DNA of 64,000 nt. It comes from Palleronia marisminoris (lineage in GTDB: Bacteria; Pseudomonadota; Alphaproteobacteria; Rhodobacterales; Rhodobacteraceae). The DNA lies in NCBI RefSeq assembly GCF_900172315.1, contig NZ_FWFV01000004.1, positions 124,001-188,000 on the forward strand, given 5' to 3'. Made by a program: the position numbers and the translations under genes. This document shows, one piece after another, positions 8,091-17,274 of the stretch. Each line of letters begins with the position of its first letter. Positions within the stretch are counted from its first letter, which is position 1. Under the pieces are notes generated by a model that made no database searches, was not told the origin of the DNA, and worked only from the letters and a program-made list of their open reading frames with translations.

Positions 8091-9134
8091 CTAGGGCGCC
8101 GGGTCCGCAAGGTCGAAGGCCTTGCGCATCACCCTCGGCAGGTCCGACGGTCGGAACCTGTCTGACGTCATCCAGTCACCCCGCTCGGGCACCGCATCCG
8201 TCTCGGCCTTCATGATCGTCAGGATCAATTGAAAATGAGTGAAGGTGTGCCGCACCTCGCCAACCTCGCGCCACTCCGCCGCGACCGGAGGTACATGGTC
8301 CGGCACGGAAGTCGCCCAATCCGAGCCCGGCCACCCGAGCATCCCGCCCAACAGCCCCGTCTCCGGCCGCGTCTCGACCAGCCACGCGCCGTCCGGCCGC
8401 CTCGCGAGATAGGCGACGCCCCGACGCACGGGCTTGACCGATTTCGGCGCCTTCCGCGGCAAGTCGGTCGCCACCCCCTGCGCCCGCGCGGCGCAATCGG
8501 CCATCCACGGGCAGATGCCGCAGGCGAGACTTCGGGGCGTGCAGATCGTGGCGCCCAAATCCATCACCGCCTGCGCATAGTCGCCCGGACGCTCCGCCGG
8601 CGTCAGGGTCGCAGCCAGCCGCGCCAGTTCCTTCTTCGATCCGGGCAAGGGCGCCTCGACGGCGAAGACCCGCGCCATCACCCGTTCGACATTGCCGTCC
8701 ACCACCGTTTCGGGGCGGTCGAAGGCAATCGCCGAGACAGCCGCCGCCGTATAGGGCCCGACCCCCGGCAGGGCGAGCAGCCCCTCGCGCGTGTCTGGAA
8801 AGCGCCCCCCGAGCTCTCCGGCCACCACGCGCGCGCATTTCAGCAGGTTTCGTGCCCGGGCGTAGTAGCCAAGGCCCGCCCATTCGCCCATCACCGCGGC
8901 GTCCTCGGCGGCGGCAAGATCGCTCACCGTCGGCCAGAGCGCGGTAAACCGGCGGAAGTAGTCACGCACCGCCGCCACGGTCGTCTGCTGCAGCATAACC
9001 TCGGACAGCCAGACGCGGTATGGATCGGGCCAGACGCCCGCCGCCCGCGCCGCCGGACCGATCCGCCACGGCATCTCGCGCGCATGCATGTCGTACCATG
9101 CAAGCAGCACTCCGGGGTCAGGCGCGTCACGCAT
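8091..9134 (-). CDS. mutY: A/G-specific adenine glycosylase MutY
   Basis: The 347-residue DNA repair enzyme removes adenine mispaired with 8-oxoguanine. Seen in sequence: the catalytic glutamate in SEVMLQQT (Glu45), the helix-hairpin-helix LPGVGPYTA (122-130), the catalytic aspartate in VVDGNVERV (Asp146), the 4Fe-4S cysteines 198, 205, 208 and 214 (spacing C-x6-C-x2-C-x5-C), and a NUDIX-like C-terminal 8-oxoG recognition domain from about residue 235. It lies divergently from the DUF721 gene, separated by 63 bases that must contain both promoters. Confidence 0.95.
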   Translation of the reverse strand: MRDAPDPGVLLAWYDMHAREMPWRIGPAARAAGVWPDPYRVWLSEVMLQQTTVAAVRDYFRRFTALWPTVSDLAAAEDAAVMGEWAGLGYYARARNLLKCARVVAGELGGRFPDTREGLLALPGVGPYTAAAVSAIAFDRPETVVDGNVERVMARVFAVEAPLPGSKKELARLAATLTPAERPGDYAQAVMDLGATICTPRSLACGICPWMADCAARAQGVATDLPRKAPKSVKPVRRGVAYLARRPDGAWLVETRPETGLLGGMLGWPGSDWATSVPDHVPPVAAEWREVGEVRHTFTHFQLILTIMKAETDAVPERGDWMTSDRFRPSDLPRVMRKAFDLADPAP

Positions 9135-9197
9135 CTTTTATGGCCTCCCTTCGCATCGGGGCTTTCCCCGCCCGCCCCAGCGCATAGATTGGCCGCG

Positions 9198-9710
9198 ATG
9201 AGCCAGAGCCAGACGCCATATCGCCGCAAGTTCCGCAAGGGGCCCGTACGGGCCGCGACGCTGGTCGAGCGCGACATCCGACGCGTCGGCGAAAGCCGTG
9301 GCTTCGCCGTTTCGCGGCTTCTGACCCACTGGCACGAGGTCGCGGGCCCCGAGATAGCGGCGATCTGCCGGCCGGTGGACGTCTCCTTCTCGCGCGGGGG
9401 GATCGGCGCGACGCTGACAATCCTCACGACCGGCGCGCAGGCCCCGATGCTGCAGATGCAGACCGAGACGCTGCGCCGTAAGGTGAACGCCTGCTACGGC
9501 TACGACGCCATCCGGCGCATCCACATCACGCAGACAGCGCCGTCAGGCTTCGGTCCCGAAGCTCCGATGCGCGCCGAAGCGCCGTCGCGCCCCATCGATC
9601 CCGACGCCCGGTCCGAAGCCGCTTCGGTCTCGGACCCAGACTTGCGCGCCGCCCTCGAACGGCTGGGCACCAACGTGCGCGCCGACCGCCCCAGAAAGGA
9701 CCATCCATGA
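9198..9710 (+). CDS. DUF721 domain protein
   Basis: The 170-residue protein has a DUF721 core (DIRRVGESRGFAVSRLLTHW, then a nucleic-acid-binding-like beta segment GATLTILTTGAQAPMLQMQ). DUF721 includes the DciA helicase-loader group, but this copy has a long disordered, proline/alanine-rich tail (about 115-170) and no assigned role. The start is the ATG at 9198; the longer in-frame extension upstream is the antisense shadow of mutY. Its stop overlaps the ATG of the DsbA-like gene (ATGA), so the two are translationally coupled, an arrangement typical of Rhodobacteraceae. Confidence 0.8.
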   Translation: MSQSQTPYRRKFRKGPVRAATLVERDIRRVGESRGFAVSRLLTHWHEVAGPEIAAICRPVDVSFSRGGIGATLTILTTGAQAPMLQMQTETLRRKVNACYGYDAIRRIHITQTAPSGFGPEAPMRAEAPSRPIDPDARSEAASVSDPDLRAALERLGTNVRADRPRKDHP

Positions 9711-10387
9711 ACAAGATCGCCTCCATCGCCGCCGCGACCGCCCTCGTTGCGGGCGGCGCCTGGTACCTGCAAGATTCGGGCAGCGGGACCCCCGCGATGA
9801 CGCCCTTCGCCCCTGCCCAGGCACAGGAATCGAGCGCGACCGAAGCCGAAGGCGAAGCGGTCGAGGTGCAGGAGATGACGCTCGGCAATCCCGACGCCGA
9901 GATCCAGGTGATCGAATACGCCTCCTTCACCTGCCCCCATTGCGCCAACTTCGCCGAAACCGTCTATCCCGAGCTGAAAGAGAACTACATCGACACCGGG
10001 AAGATCGAGTTCGTTCATCGCGAGGTCTATTTCGACCGTTACGGCTTGTGGGCCGGAATGGTGGCGCGCTGCGATTCCGACAAGTATTTCGGCCTCTCGG
10101 ACCTGATCTACGAGCGGCAGCGCGACTGGGCGCAGGGCGAACCGGCCGAGATTGCCGAGAACCTCAAGCGTCTGGGCAAGACGGCCGGCCTCTCGGACGA
10201 GCAGCTCGAGACCTGCCTGGCGGACGGCGCCAAGGCCGAAGCCCTCTACGCGACGTTCCAGCAGAACGCCGAGGCGGACGACGTCACCTCGACGCCAACC
10301 TTCATCATCGACGGCGAGAAGTATTCGAACATGGGCTACGACGAATTCTCGTCGATCCTGGACGAGAAGCTCGGCGAAGAAGGCTAA
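9707..10387 (+). CDS. DsbA-family thiol:disulfide oxidoreductase
   Basis: The 226-residue exported thioredoxin-fold protein has an N-terminal signal/anchor (residues 5-20), a linker rich in Glu/Ala, and then the active site FTCPHC (Cys76/Cys79) in a DsbA-like fold. The cis-proline segment TSTPTFII lies at 195-202. It probably oxidises or isomerises periplasmic protein disulfides. The gene is coupled to the DUF721 gene by a 4-base overlap. Its TAA stop overlaps the TAG of convergent lpxK in the tetramer CTAA, so no terminator separates the pair. Confidence 0.88.
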   Translation: MNKIASIAAATALVAGGAWYLQDSGSGTPAMTPFAPAQAQESSATEAEGEAVEVQEMTLGNPDAEIQVIEYASFTCPHCANFAETVYPELKENYIDTGKIEFVHREVYFDRYGLWAGMVARCDSDKYFGLSDLIYERQRDWAQGEPAEIAENLKRLGKTAGLSDEQLETCLADGAKAEALYATFQQNAEADDVTSTPTFIIDGEKYSNMGYDEFSSILDEKLGEEG

Positions 10388-11361
10388 AGGCCCAGATCGG
10401 CCAGCCGCGCCTCCAGTTGCGCGGCATCATCAATCTCAAGGCGCACCGGAAGCGTCAGGACCGAGCGCCTGAAGGACGCGGGTAAGCGCACCGCGTCCTT
10501 CTCCGTCGTGACAAGCTGCGCATGCGCCGCCGCCGCGTCCCGCGACAACCGCTCGAGCAGCGCCGGCGCAAAGACCTGATGATCGTCAAGCGGCACGCGC
10601 CCGACCACGTTGGCGCCCAGGTGGTCCAGCGTCTCGAAGAACTTGGCCGGCCGCCCGATCCCCGCGAAGGCAAGGACGCGCAAACCCGTCCAAGGCATGC
10701 CGGTCGGCAATGGGGCGAGTCGCCCAGTCATCACGGGCAGGGCAAGGTCGCCCCACGCCGCCCGAAATCCTTGCTGCGCGGCCGGCTCACCGATGGCCAG
10801 CAACAGGTCCGCCCGTGCAAGGCCGGCCGAGACAGGCTCGCGCAGAGGGCCGGCCGGAAGGACCCGGCCGTTCCCGAACCCCACCGCTGCATCCACGACG
10901 ACGAGCGACATGTCCTTCACCACAGCCGGGTTCTGGAATCCGTCGTCCATGACGATCACATCGGCCCCGTCGGCCACCGCGGCACGGGCGGCGGCCGCGC
11001 GATCGGGCGAGACATGGACGGGCGCGAATTGCGCCAGCAGAAGCGGCTCGTCCCCCACCTCGTCCGCCCGATGTCCCGACGGATCGACCCGCAGCACCCC
11101 CCGGACCCGCGCGCCATAGCCGCGGCTGATCACGTGCGGACGGCGACCCCGCGCCATGAGGCGCATCAGAAGGTCCATCACGGCGGGCGTCTTGCCCGTC
11201 CCGCCGACATTGATGTTGCCGACGCAGATCACCGGCACGTCCAGCTTTTCCCCGTCCCGCGCCACGCGCCGCGCCGTCCCTGCGGCATAGACAGCCCCCA
11301 GCGGCCCAAGCGCGCGTGCCGCGAGGCCGGGCGGCGCGGACCAGAAGCGCGGCGGCCGCAT
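10384..11361 (-). CDS. lpxK: Tetraacyldisaccharide 4'-kinase LpxK
   Basis: The 325-residue membrane-associated kinase phosphorylates the 4' position of the lipid A disaccharide. Near the N-terminus is [16 protein letters not shown], in which GGTGKT (residues 53-58) is the Walker A of LpxK. The family hallmark [10 protein letters not shown] follows. The N-terminal segment [20 protein letters not shown] is the expected membrane-associated helix. The start is ATG 11361, which overlaps the stop of the upstream Kdo-transferase-like gene by 4 bases. The longer frame to 11445 is not needed. Confidence 0.93.
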   Translation of the reverse strand: MRPPRFWSAPPGLAARALGPLGAVYAAGTARRVARDGEKLDVPVICVGNINVGGTGKTPAVMDLLMRLMARGRRPHVISRGYGARVRGVLRVDPSGHRADEVGDEPLLLAQFAPVHVSPDRAAAARAAVADGADVIVMDDGFQNPAVVKDMSLVVVDAAVGFGNGRVLPAGPLREPVSAGLARADLLLAIGEPAAQQGFRAAWGDLALPVMTGRLAPLPTGMPWTGLRVLAFAGIGRPAKFFETLDHLGANVVGRVPLDDHQVFAPALLERLSRDAAAAHAQLVTTEKDAVRLPASFRRSVLTLPVRLEIDDAAQLEARLADLGL

Positions 11362-12503
11362 CAGACGGGAATCCCGGCCAGCGTGTCGTCCACAAGCTCG
11401 AACAGGTAGGCTGCGGCCTCGGCCCCGGCGCTCGTCGCCTCCCACCCACGGGCTGCACGCTTGGCGGCCTCTTCGGGGTTGAGCAATTGCTCGACCGCTT
11501 CACCCAGACCATCGCCGTCACGCACCATGCGCGAGGCCCCCCTCTCGCGCAGCGGTTCGAGGTCGTTCGCGACCGCGCCGAGCCTCGGCCCATGGATCAC
11601 TACCGAGCCGAGCGCGGCCGGAACCTGCGGGGACACGGGACTTCCCTTCCCCAGGATCGTTCCGCCCATATAGGTAATCGGCGACAGGCGCAGCCACAGC
11701 CCCGTCCTGCGGCCGGGCCGGCTGACGATGACCTGCGTATCCGACTGAACTTGCCCGGAGTCTTCGCACCAGCACCACTGCCACCCGCCTGCGTCGAGCT
11801 TCGCCTCGACCTCGGGATCCGACGTGGACAGCACCAGTACGAGGCGATGAGCCATCCGCGAGGCGCGGCGATGTGCGCCGAGGATAAGCTCGGTCTCTTC
11901 CCGTCCCGCGTCGAGCGCGTACCAGATCGGGCGGGTGGCCAGCGCGTCGGCCATGGCCTCCAGCGCCGCGGCATTGGCAGAGGGCGACATGGGCGTCGTC
12001 GAAAGTGGTCCGACGACCTCGAGCGCGGGACCTAACCTGGGGTCGGGCGCGCGCGCCAGCACCGCGTCGAACCGCGCCATCTCCTGGACCAGCGGAAGTG
12101 CCTGACGGGCCGGCTCGACATCGGCGGCGAAAAGCGGGATCCCCCGCGACAGCGCCTCGGCCCAGAGCGTGGGAAACGTGTCGGTGCCCGAGAAGATCGC
12201 GAGATCCGGCGACCAGTGGTCGAGGAAGGCGCGCGCGGCGGCCTGCGCGTCCGTGGGCGGCGGTGCGGTCAGGTCGGGGTGGGTACCCTGCCCCGTCGTC
12301 ACGAAGCGCAGGTCGGGATGCTCGCGGCGGAGCCGTTCGAGCACGATGCGCACCCCCGCCGCACGGACACCCGCGCCGAAATGCGCCCAGATCAACCGCC
12401 CCTCGGGCCGCCCCTGCGGCGCCATGGCCGGACGGGGTCGGCGCGCCTGATCGCGCGCGGCGGCCAGGCGATGGCGCAAGAGGGTCAGGGAAAAGCCCGC
12501 CAT
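11361..12503 (-). CDS. waaA: 3-deoxy-D-manno-octulosonic acid transferase family protein (WaaA/KdtA-like)
   Basis: The 380-residue GT30-type glycosyltransferase sits directly upstream of lpxK, so a role in adding Kdo to lipid A precursor is expected. The C-terminal half has the family pattern: a GG-containing loop ([20 protein letters not shown]) and IHGPRLG. The N-terminal half aligns to the WaaA domain, but the usual HAASVGE motif reads HFGAGVR (41-47). The glutamate that acts as base in characterised WaaA is thus arginine 47, and the ETELWP segment reads GTDTFP. It is also about 45 residues shorter than E. coli WaaA. It may be a divergent Kdo transferase or a paralogue with a changed role. 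Confidence 0.75.
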   Translation of the reverse strand: MAGFSLTLLRHRLAAARDQARRPRPAMAPQGRPEGRLIWAHFGAGVRAAGVRIVLERLRREHPDLRFVTTGQGTHPDLTAPPPTDAQAAARAFLDHWSPDLAIFSGTDTFPTLWAEALSRGIPLFAADVEPARQALPLVQEMARFDAVLARAPDPRLGPALEVVGPLSTTPMSPSANAAALEAMADALATRPIWYALDAGREETELILGAHRRASRMAHRLVLVLSTSDPEVEAKLDAGGWQWCWCEDSGQVQSDTQVIVSRPGRRTGLWLRLSPITYMGGTILGKGSPVSPQVPAALGSVVIHGPRLGAVANDLEPLRERGASRMVRDGDGLGEAVEQLLNPEEAAKRAARGWEATSAGAEAAAYLFELVDDTLAGIPV

Positions 12504-12512
12504 GGCGGTGGC

Positions 12513-12758
12513 CTACTCGCCAAGCTCCTCGGTTGCCGAGGCCGCCGCTTCCTCGTCCCGGAGGCGATGGATGTGGGCGATGTAGTAGCGCATATGGGCG
12601 TTATCGACCGTCTTCTGCGCCCATGTCTTCCAGGCGTCGAAGGCGGATTTGTAGTCGGGGAACATCCCGACCATGTGGATCTCGGACACGTCCTTGAAGA
12701 CGTTGCGAGCTGGATCGACGAGTTCTCCGCCGAAAACGAGGTGCAGGCGCTGGGTCAT
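12513..12758 (-). CDS. DUF4170 protein
   Basis: The 81-residue soluble protein matches DUF4170: LHLVFGGEL at the start, IHMVGMFPDY, AWKTWAQKTVDNAHMRYYI and LHRL-like IHRLRDEE near the end. Its function is unknown. In Rhodobacteraceae it is habitually found beside the Kdo transferase and lpxK, and here it sits 9 bases upstream of the waaA-like gene. I chose ATG 12758, 6 bases after AAGGAG. The ATG two codons earlier touches the ribosome site itself and is unlikely. Confidence 0.88.
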   Translation of the reverse strand: MTQRLHLVFGGELVDPARNVFKDVSEIHMVGMFPDYKSAFDAWKTWAQKTVDNAHMRYYIAHIHRLRDEEAAASATEELGE

Positions 12759-12831
12759 GGACATCTCCTTTCGTCCATCATGTATCGCGCCGGGCCCGTT
12801 TCCTCAATCCGCCCTTGGGACGGTCGTCCGC

Positions 12832-13596
12832 CTAGACCAGCGCATCCCGCACCCTGCCATGCAGCGTCGGGTTGGCGGCGACGATCCCGTCGCTCGCCCG
12901 ACCCGGAGAGTTGAAGGTGAGCGGCCCGCCGTGGCGGTCGGTCACGCGCGCTCCGGCGGATTCGGCGATCAGCGCTCCGGCAGCGATGTCCCATTCCCAA
13001 GCCGGCCGCAGCGACAGCATGAGATCGGTGCGCCCCTGCGCCAGATAGGCCAGCCGATAGGCGATCGAGGGGCGGAAACTGCGCTGGAAGCTGGGAAGAT
13101 GCCGCCAATGCTCGGCCGCGAAGGCGGCCTTGTTGGCCAGCACGCGCGCTCCGTCCGGGTCGGGGCGGGCCGAGACGCGCACCGGGTCGCCGTTCAGCCA
13201 CGCCCCCTCTCGCGTCGCGGTAAATGTCAGGCCCCGCGCCGGCAGATGCACCACAGCTGCGGTCGGGCGGCCGCCCGAGACGACGGCAAGCGAGACCGCC
13301 CAGGTCTCTTCCCCCCGCAGAAAGGCACGGGTGCCGTCGATGGGGTCGAGGATGAAGCATTGCTCGCGCTCGAGCCGGTCCAGATCCTCGGGGCTTTCCT
13401 CGGACATCCAGCCATAGTTCGGCCTCGCCACCAGAAGCGCGTCGCGCAGGGCATCGTCCACCTCGATATCGGCGACCGAGACGGGGGAGGCGTCCTCCTT
13501 GATCCACGTCTGCGGCGCCCCCTGCCAGTGGGTGCGGGCGATCTCGCCGGCGGCACGGGCGGCGTCGATCAGCAGGGGCAGATCAGTCGCCGGCAA
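12832..13596 (-). CDS. Inositol monophosphatase family protein (CysQ-like 3'(2'),5'-bisphosphate nucleotidase)
   Basis: The 254-residue Mg-dependent phosphatase has the classic metal sites: SEES (Glu66/Glu67), LDPIDGTRAF (Asp84, Asp87) and WEWDIAAG (Asp203). This superfamily includes inositol-1-phosphatase, CysQ and fructose bisphosphatase relatives; the EEDIxD-like layout and position suggest the CysQ branch, but substrate cannot be fixed from sequence. It overlaps the end of the PmbA-like gene by 14 bases, so the two are co-transcribed. Confidence 0.85.
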   Translation of the reverse strand: MPATDLPLLIDAARAAGEIARTHWQGAPQTWIKEDASPVSVADIEVDDALRDALLVARPNYGWMSEESPEDLDRLEREQCFILDPIDGTRAFLRGEETWAVSLAVVSGGRPTAAVVHLPARGLTFTATREGAWLNGDPVRVSARPDPDGARVLANKAAFAAEHWRHLPSFQRSFRPSIAYRLAYLAQGRTDLMLSLRPAWEWDIAAGALIAESAGARVTDRHGGPLTFNSPGRASDGIVAANPTLHGRVRDALV

Positions 13597-14929
13597 GGGT
13601 CATCCCTTCGACCAGCAGCGAAGGGACACGGCGCGACAGGTGCTCGCGCGCATCGTTGGCGGGAACCAGACGGCGCAGCATGTCGGGGAGGTGGCCGGCG
13701 ATGGTGATCTCGTTGACCGGGTAGGCGATCTCGCCGCCCTCGACCCAGAAGCCCGATGCCCCGCGCGAGTAGTCGCCCGTATTGGGATTGATCGTCGCGC
13801 CGATGAAAGAGGTCACCAACAGCCCCGTTCCCATGTCGCGCAGCAGATCGTCCCGTGTGCGGTCGCCCTGCGTCAGGGTCACGTTGGTCAGGCTGGGTGA
13901 CGGCGGCGCGGACGTCCCGCGCGCGGCATTGGCCGTGCTCTCGAGCCCCAGCTTGCGCCCGGTGGCGAGGTCGAGGGTCCAGCTGCGCAGGATACCGTTC
14001 TCGACGATGGTGCTGGGGTGCGTCGCAAGACCCTCTGCATCGAAGGGCCGCGATCCGGCGACGCGGGGGCGGTGCGGATCCTCGGTCAGGGACAGGGCCT
14101 CGGGCAGGACCTGCGCATCCATCAGCCCCCGCGCCCAGGACGCGCCCCGGGCGATGGCGGTGCCGTTGATGGCGGTCAGCAGGTGGCCGATCAGCGACGA
14201 CGAGATCCGTTCGTCGAAAAGGATGGGATAGCTGCCCGTCTTGGCGCGCCGGGGCCCTGCCATGGCGGCCGCGCGCTCGCCCGCAATGCGGCCGATCTCG
14301 GCCGGGTCCGGCAGGTCGGCGGCGTGGGTGCGGCTGTCGCCGTGGAACTCGCGCTCCATCTTCAGACCCTCGCCGGAAATGGCGACGCAGGACATCGACG
14401 ACCCGGTGCGCCGATAGCCGGCGGAAAAGCCGTTCGTCGCGGCCAGGTGGATGTCGCGCATACCCCACGATGCGGTCGCACCCTGCGTGCTGGCCACCCC
14501 CTGCACGCCAAGCGCCGCGGCCTCGGCGGCGCGGGCCATGTCTTCGAGCTGAGCCGGCGTCGGCTCCGCGGCATCGTCCGCCAGATCGAGGCTGGCGGCC
14601 GACGTGTCCGCGGCAAGCTGCGCCGGATCGGCAAGGCCGGCGCCGGGGTCCTCGGGCGCTTCGCGGGCCATGGCCACGGCGCGCTCGGCCATCTCGGCCA
14701 TCGTGCGCGGCGTCAGGTCCGAGGCCGAAACGCAGGACTGCCGGCGCCCCAGCAGGACGCGCAACCCGATCTCGACGCCTTCGGACCGCTCGGCCTGTTC
14801 CAGCGTTCCGCCCCGCACATCGATCGACAGCGACGCATCGCGGACCGCGATCGCGTCGGCGGCCTCGGCCCCGGCCCGTCTCGCGGCATCGAGAAGGGCG
14901 GCAGAGAGCTCGGCGAGGCTGTCGGTCAT
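13583..14929 (-). CDS. pmbA: TldD/PmbA family protein, PmbA (TldE) type
   Basis: The 448-residue protein belongs to the TldD/TldE heterodimeric metalloprotease family, involved in microcin maturation and CcdA turnover in enterics. It lacks the HExxxH zinc motif of TldD; the corresponding region reads SSLIGHLLTAINGTAIARG, so it is the non-catalytic PmbA/TldE partner. The C-terminal family signature TNVTLTQGD and FIGATINPNTGDYSRGASGFW is clear. No tldD gene lies in the window. The start is ATG 14929 behind AAGGAC; the large frame extending to 16078 on this strand is a shadow of the DUF2125 gene. Confidence 0.9.
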   Translation of the reverse strand: MTDSLAELSAALLDAARRAGAEAADAIAVRDASLSIDVRGGTLEQAERSEGVEIGLRVLLGRRQSCVSASDLTPRTMAEMAERAVAMAREAPEDPGAGLADPAQLAADTSAASLDLADDAAEPTPAQLEDMARAAEAAALGVQGVASTQGATASWGMRDIHLAATNGFSAGYRRTGSSMSCVAISGEGLKMEREFHGDSRTHAADLPDPAEIGRIAGERAAAMAGPRRAKTGSYPILFDERISSSLIGHLLTAINGTAIARGASWARGLMDAQVLPEALSLTEDPHRPRVAGSRPFDAEGLATHPSTIVENGILRSWTLDLATGRKLGLESTANAARGTSAPPSPSLTNVTLTQGDRTRDDLLRDMGTGLLVTSFIGATINPNTGDYSRGASGFWVEGGEIAYPVNEITIAGHLPDMLRRLVPANDAREHLSRRVPSLLVEGMTLAGD

Positions 14930-14991
14930 GAGATGTCCTTGAAGTCCGGGGCTTGCCACAGGTAGTGCCCCCGCGCGGCGCTGCCAAGCCG

Positions 14992-16338
14992 TCAGGGCAA
15001 CGTGAGCACCCTGCGACCATTGAGGCTGACCCCGCCCTGCGGCCCGATGTCGACATTGCTCTGAAGCTCGTCCGGCCCGTCGCCCTCGGTGGTGAAGAAG
15101 CCCAGTCCCATCCGCATGCCGACGAGGTTCCCCGTCGAGATCGTCCCGAGCGCGTCGAGCTGGTCCAGGAGGCTCATCGCACCTGCCAGGTTGAACGAGA
15201 ACGAGCCTACCGGCCGGCCATATGGCCGTTCCCCGCCAGCCTCCTGGAACAGGACCGACCCGCTGCCGGTCAGCGTGGTGCCGAGCGCCGACAGGGCGAA
15301 TTCGTCCAGCCCGAGCCGCTCGGGCGACAGTTCGGTCGGGCTCCGTCGCAGGATCTGTCCGCTGAGCGCGAGGCGAAGGTCGGCAGGCTCGCGCGGCAGT
15401 TCCCCCGCCGGATCGAAAAGCTGCCACGCCTGCTCGGACACCGTCAGATCGGTCACGTCGAGCTCGAGCGACACCGGCGCCGGCTCGTCCGAGATCGCGA
15501 CGGAGGTGACGAGACTGAGAGCCACCTCTTCGGCGGTGGCGCTCGCGTCGGGCAGCGGCACCTCTTCCCCCGCGGCGGCAACCTGCACCTCGGCGAGGCT
15601 CTGCTCCAGCGTCGCCACGCCCTCGGTCACGGTGATCGCATCCCGCGTGGCACCAGAGGTGATCGTGAACGTGGGGGCGACATCGTCCCGCGGCGTAAGG
15701 CTTTGCGTGCTCGATGCAGCCTCGACGGTCAGCGCCAGGTCCGGCGTCGGCGCCCCCTGGATCAGATCGGCCAGCGCGTCGAGCGGCCCGTCGAACTGGA
15801 CGGACAGGTCGCGGCGGGCGGCCGAGAAGGCCGACAGGTCCTCGGTCGCCTCGCCCGCGACCGACAGGCTGTCGGCGGACAGGTCGAACCCGTCGCTCGC
15901 GAGGGCGCCCGACAGCTCGACGGCCACGACGGACAGGAGCTGCCCCGTCCCTTCGAGCGGGACGCTCAGCCTTGGCGCGTCGATCCGGTAGGTCGGGGCC
16001 TCGGCCGCACCCGTGGCGAGGATCGTCGCACCGGGGGCGTCGACGGCGGCGGTCAGCTCTCCGCTTTCCACGGTCCACTCCTCGGGTAGCGTGACCCTTG
16101 TGCCTTCACCCTCGGACGTAAGCGTCATCTCGCCGATCTCGGCCGACAGCGTGCCGATCTCGACCGTGGCACCCGTGATCCGCAGCGCATCGCCATCTGC
16201 GGGCACGGCATCGCCCGTGGCGGTCAGCGTCCCCTCGCCCGACTGCCAATGCGCCCAAAGCGCGTTGGGCGCGACCTCGGCCTGCAAAGGCAGGGCGAAC
16301 AGCGCGATAGGGGCAGCGAGGCGAAGGTCGCGGCGCAT
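14992..16338 (-). CDS. DUF2125 periplasmic protein
   Basis: The 448-residue exported protein has a signal peptide (RRDLRLAAPIALFALPLQA, cut near residue 20). A long, repetitive beta-strand body follows, with many amphipathic Leu/Val-Thr/Ser strands, as in DUF2125 proteins of alphaproteobacteria. Function is unknown. The body resembles the elongated lipid-bridging or AsmA-like folds, but that is only an impression. The start is ATG 16338 after AAAGGAC; the upstream frame to 16428 has no signal peptide at its start. It stands 62 bases upstream of the PmbA-like gene on the same strand. Confidence 0.75.
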   Translation of the reverse strand: MRRDLRLAAPIALFALPLQAEVAPNALWAHWQSGEGTLTATGDAVPADGDALRITGATVEIGTLSAEIGEMTLTSEGEGTRVTLPEEWTVESGELTAAVDAPGATILATGAAEAPTYRIDAPRLSVPLEGTGQLLSVVAVELSGALASDGFDLSADSLSVAGEATEDLSAFSAARRDLSVQFDGPLDALADLIQGAPTPDLALTVEAASSTQSLTPRDDVAPTFTITSGATRDAITVTEGVATLEQSLAEVQVAAAGEEVPLPDASATAEEVALSLVTSVAISDEPAPVSLELDVTDLTVSEQAWQLFDPAGELPREPADLRLALSGQILRRSPTELSPERLGLDEFALSALGTTLTGSGSVLFQEAGGERPYGRPVGSFSFNLAGAMSLLDQLDALGTISTGNLVGMRMGLGFFTTEGDGPDELQSNVDIGPQGGVSLNGRRVLTLP

Positions 16339-16467
16339 GGGGCGTCCTTTCGGGAAGCACTTGCAAAGACGGCCAAACGATGGCCTGTCACGGCGACCTG
16401 TCAAGTCCATCGGTGGACAGTCGGGCATGCGGATCTAAGCTGGCGGCGGCTTTCAGGAGGGAACGGG

Positions 16468-17229
16468 ATGAGCGATCTTACAGGCAAGGTGGTGCTGGTC
16501 ACGGGCGCGAGCCGCGGGATCGGCGCGGCGGCGGCGCGGGCATTCGCCGATGCCGGCGCCATTGTCGGCCTGATCGCCCGGTCGAAGGACGAGATCGCGA
16601 CGCTCGCGGGCGAGCTGGGAGCGGATCGGGCGCTGGCCATCACCTGCGACATCACCCGGTTCTGGGAGGTCAGCGCCGCGGTCGATGCCATGATCCAGTC
16701 GTTCGGACGTCTCGACGTGCTGGTGAACAACGCGGGCGTCATCGAGCCGATCTCGCCCCTGGACGAAACCGATCCCGAGGCGTGGGGCCAGCTGATCGAC
16801 ATCAACCTGAAGGGCGCGTTCCACGGCATCCGGGCCGCCGCCCCCGTGATGAAGCGGCAGGGCGCGGGTACGATCATCACGATCTCCTCGGGGGCTGCAT
16901 CCCGGCCGATCGAAGGGTGGTCGGCTTATTGCGCCTCGAAGGCCGGCGCGAAGATGCTGACCGAAGCGGCCGATCTGGAACTGCGCGGCCAAGGGCTGCG
17001 GGTGATGGGACTGTCGCCCGGCACGGTCGCGACGGACATGCAGAAGGTCATCAAGAGCTCTGATGTGGACAACAGGGTGCGCCAGCTCGAATGGGACGAC
17101 CACATTCCGCCAGAGTGGCCGGCACGCGCCCTGGTCTGGATGGCCGGCCCGGCCGGAGACGACCTGTGCGGGCAAGAGGTCTCGCTTCGGGACGAAGACG
17201 TGCGGCGAGCGGTCGGGCTTGTCGACTGA
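16468..17229 (+). CDS. Short-chain dehydrogenase/reductase
   Basis: The 253-residue Rossmann-fold oxidoreductase has all classical SDR motifs: cofactor loop TGASRGIG (12-19), NNAG (87-90), catalytic serine in ISSGAAS (Ser141) and Y-x3-K in YCASK (Tyr154, Lys158). NADH versus NADPH preference and the substrate cannot be read. The start is ATG 16468 behind CAGGAGG. It is followed 45 bases later by a crotonase-like gene on the same strand, so a role in acyl or small-alcohol metabolism is plausible but unproven. Confidence 0.9.
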   Translation: MSDLTGKVVLVTGASRGIGAAAARAFADAGAIVGLIARSKDEIATLAGELGADRALAITCDITRFWEVSAAVDAMIQSFGRLDVLVNNAGVIEPISPLDETDPEAWGQLIDINLKGAFHGIRAAAPVMKRQGAGTIITISSGAASRPIEGWSAYCASKAGAKMLTEAADLELRGQGLRVMGLSPGTVATDMQKVIKSSDVDNRVRQLEWDDHIPPEWPARALVWMAGPAGDDLCGQEVSLRDEDVRRAVGLVD

Positions 17230-17274
17230 TACCGGCGACGCGCCATGTGCGAGACGATAACGAAAGGGGCGCGG

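Noticed and set aside
13583-16078. 831-codon minus-strand frame as a single giant TldD/PmbA fusion
   Set aside because: Only the part from ATG 14929 matches PmbA; the upstream half is an out-of-frame reading of the DUF2125 gene.
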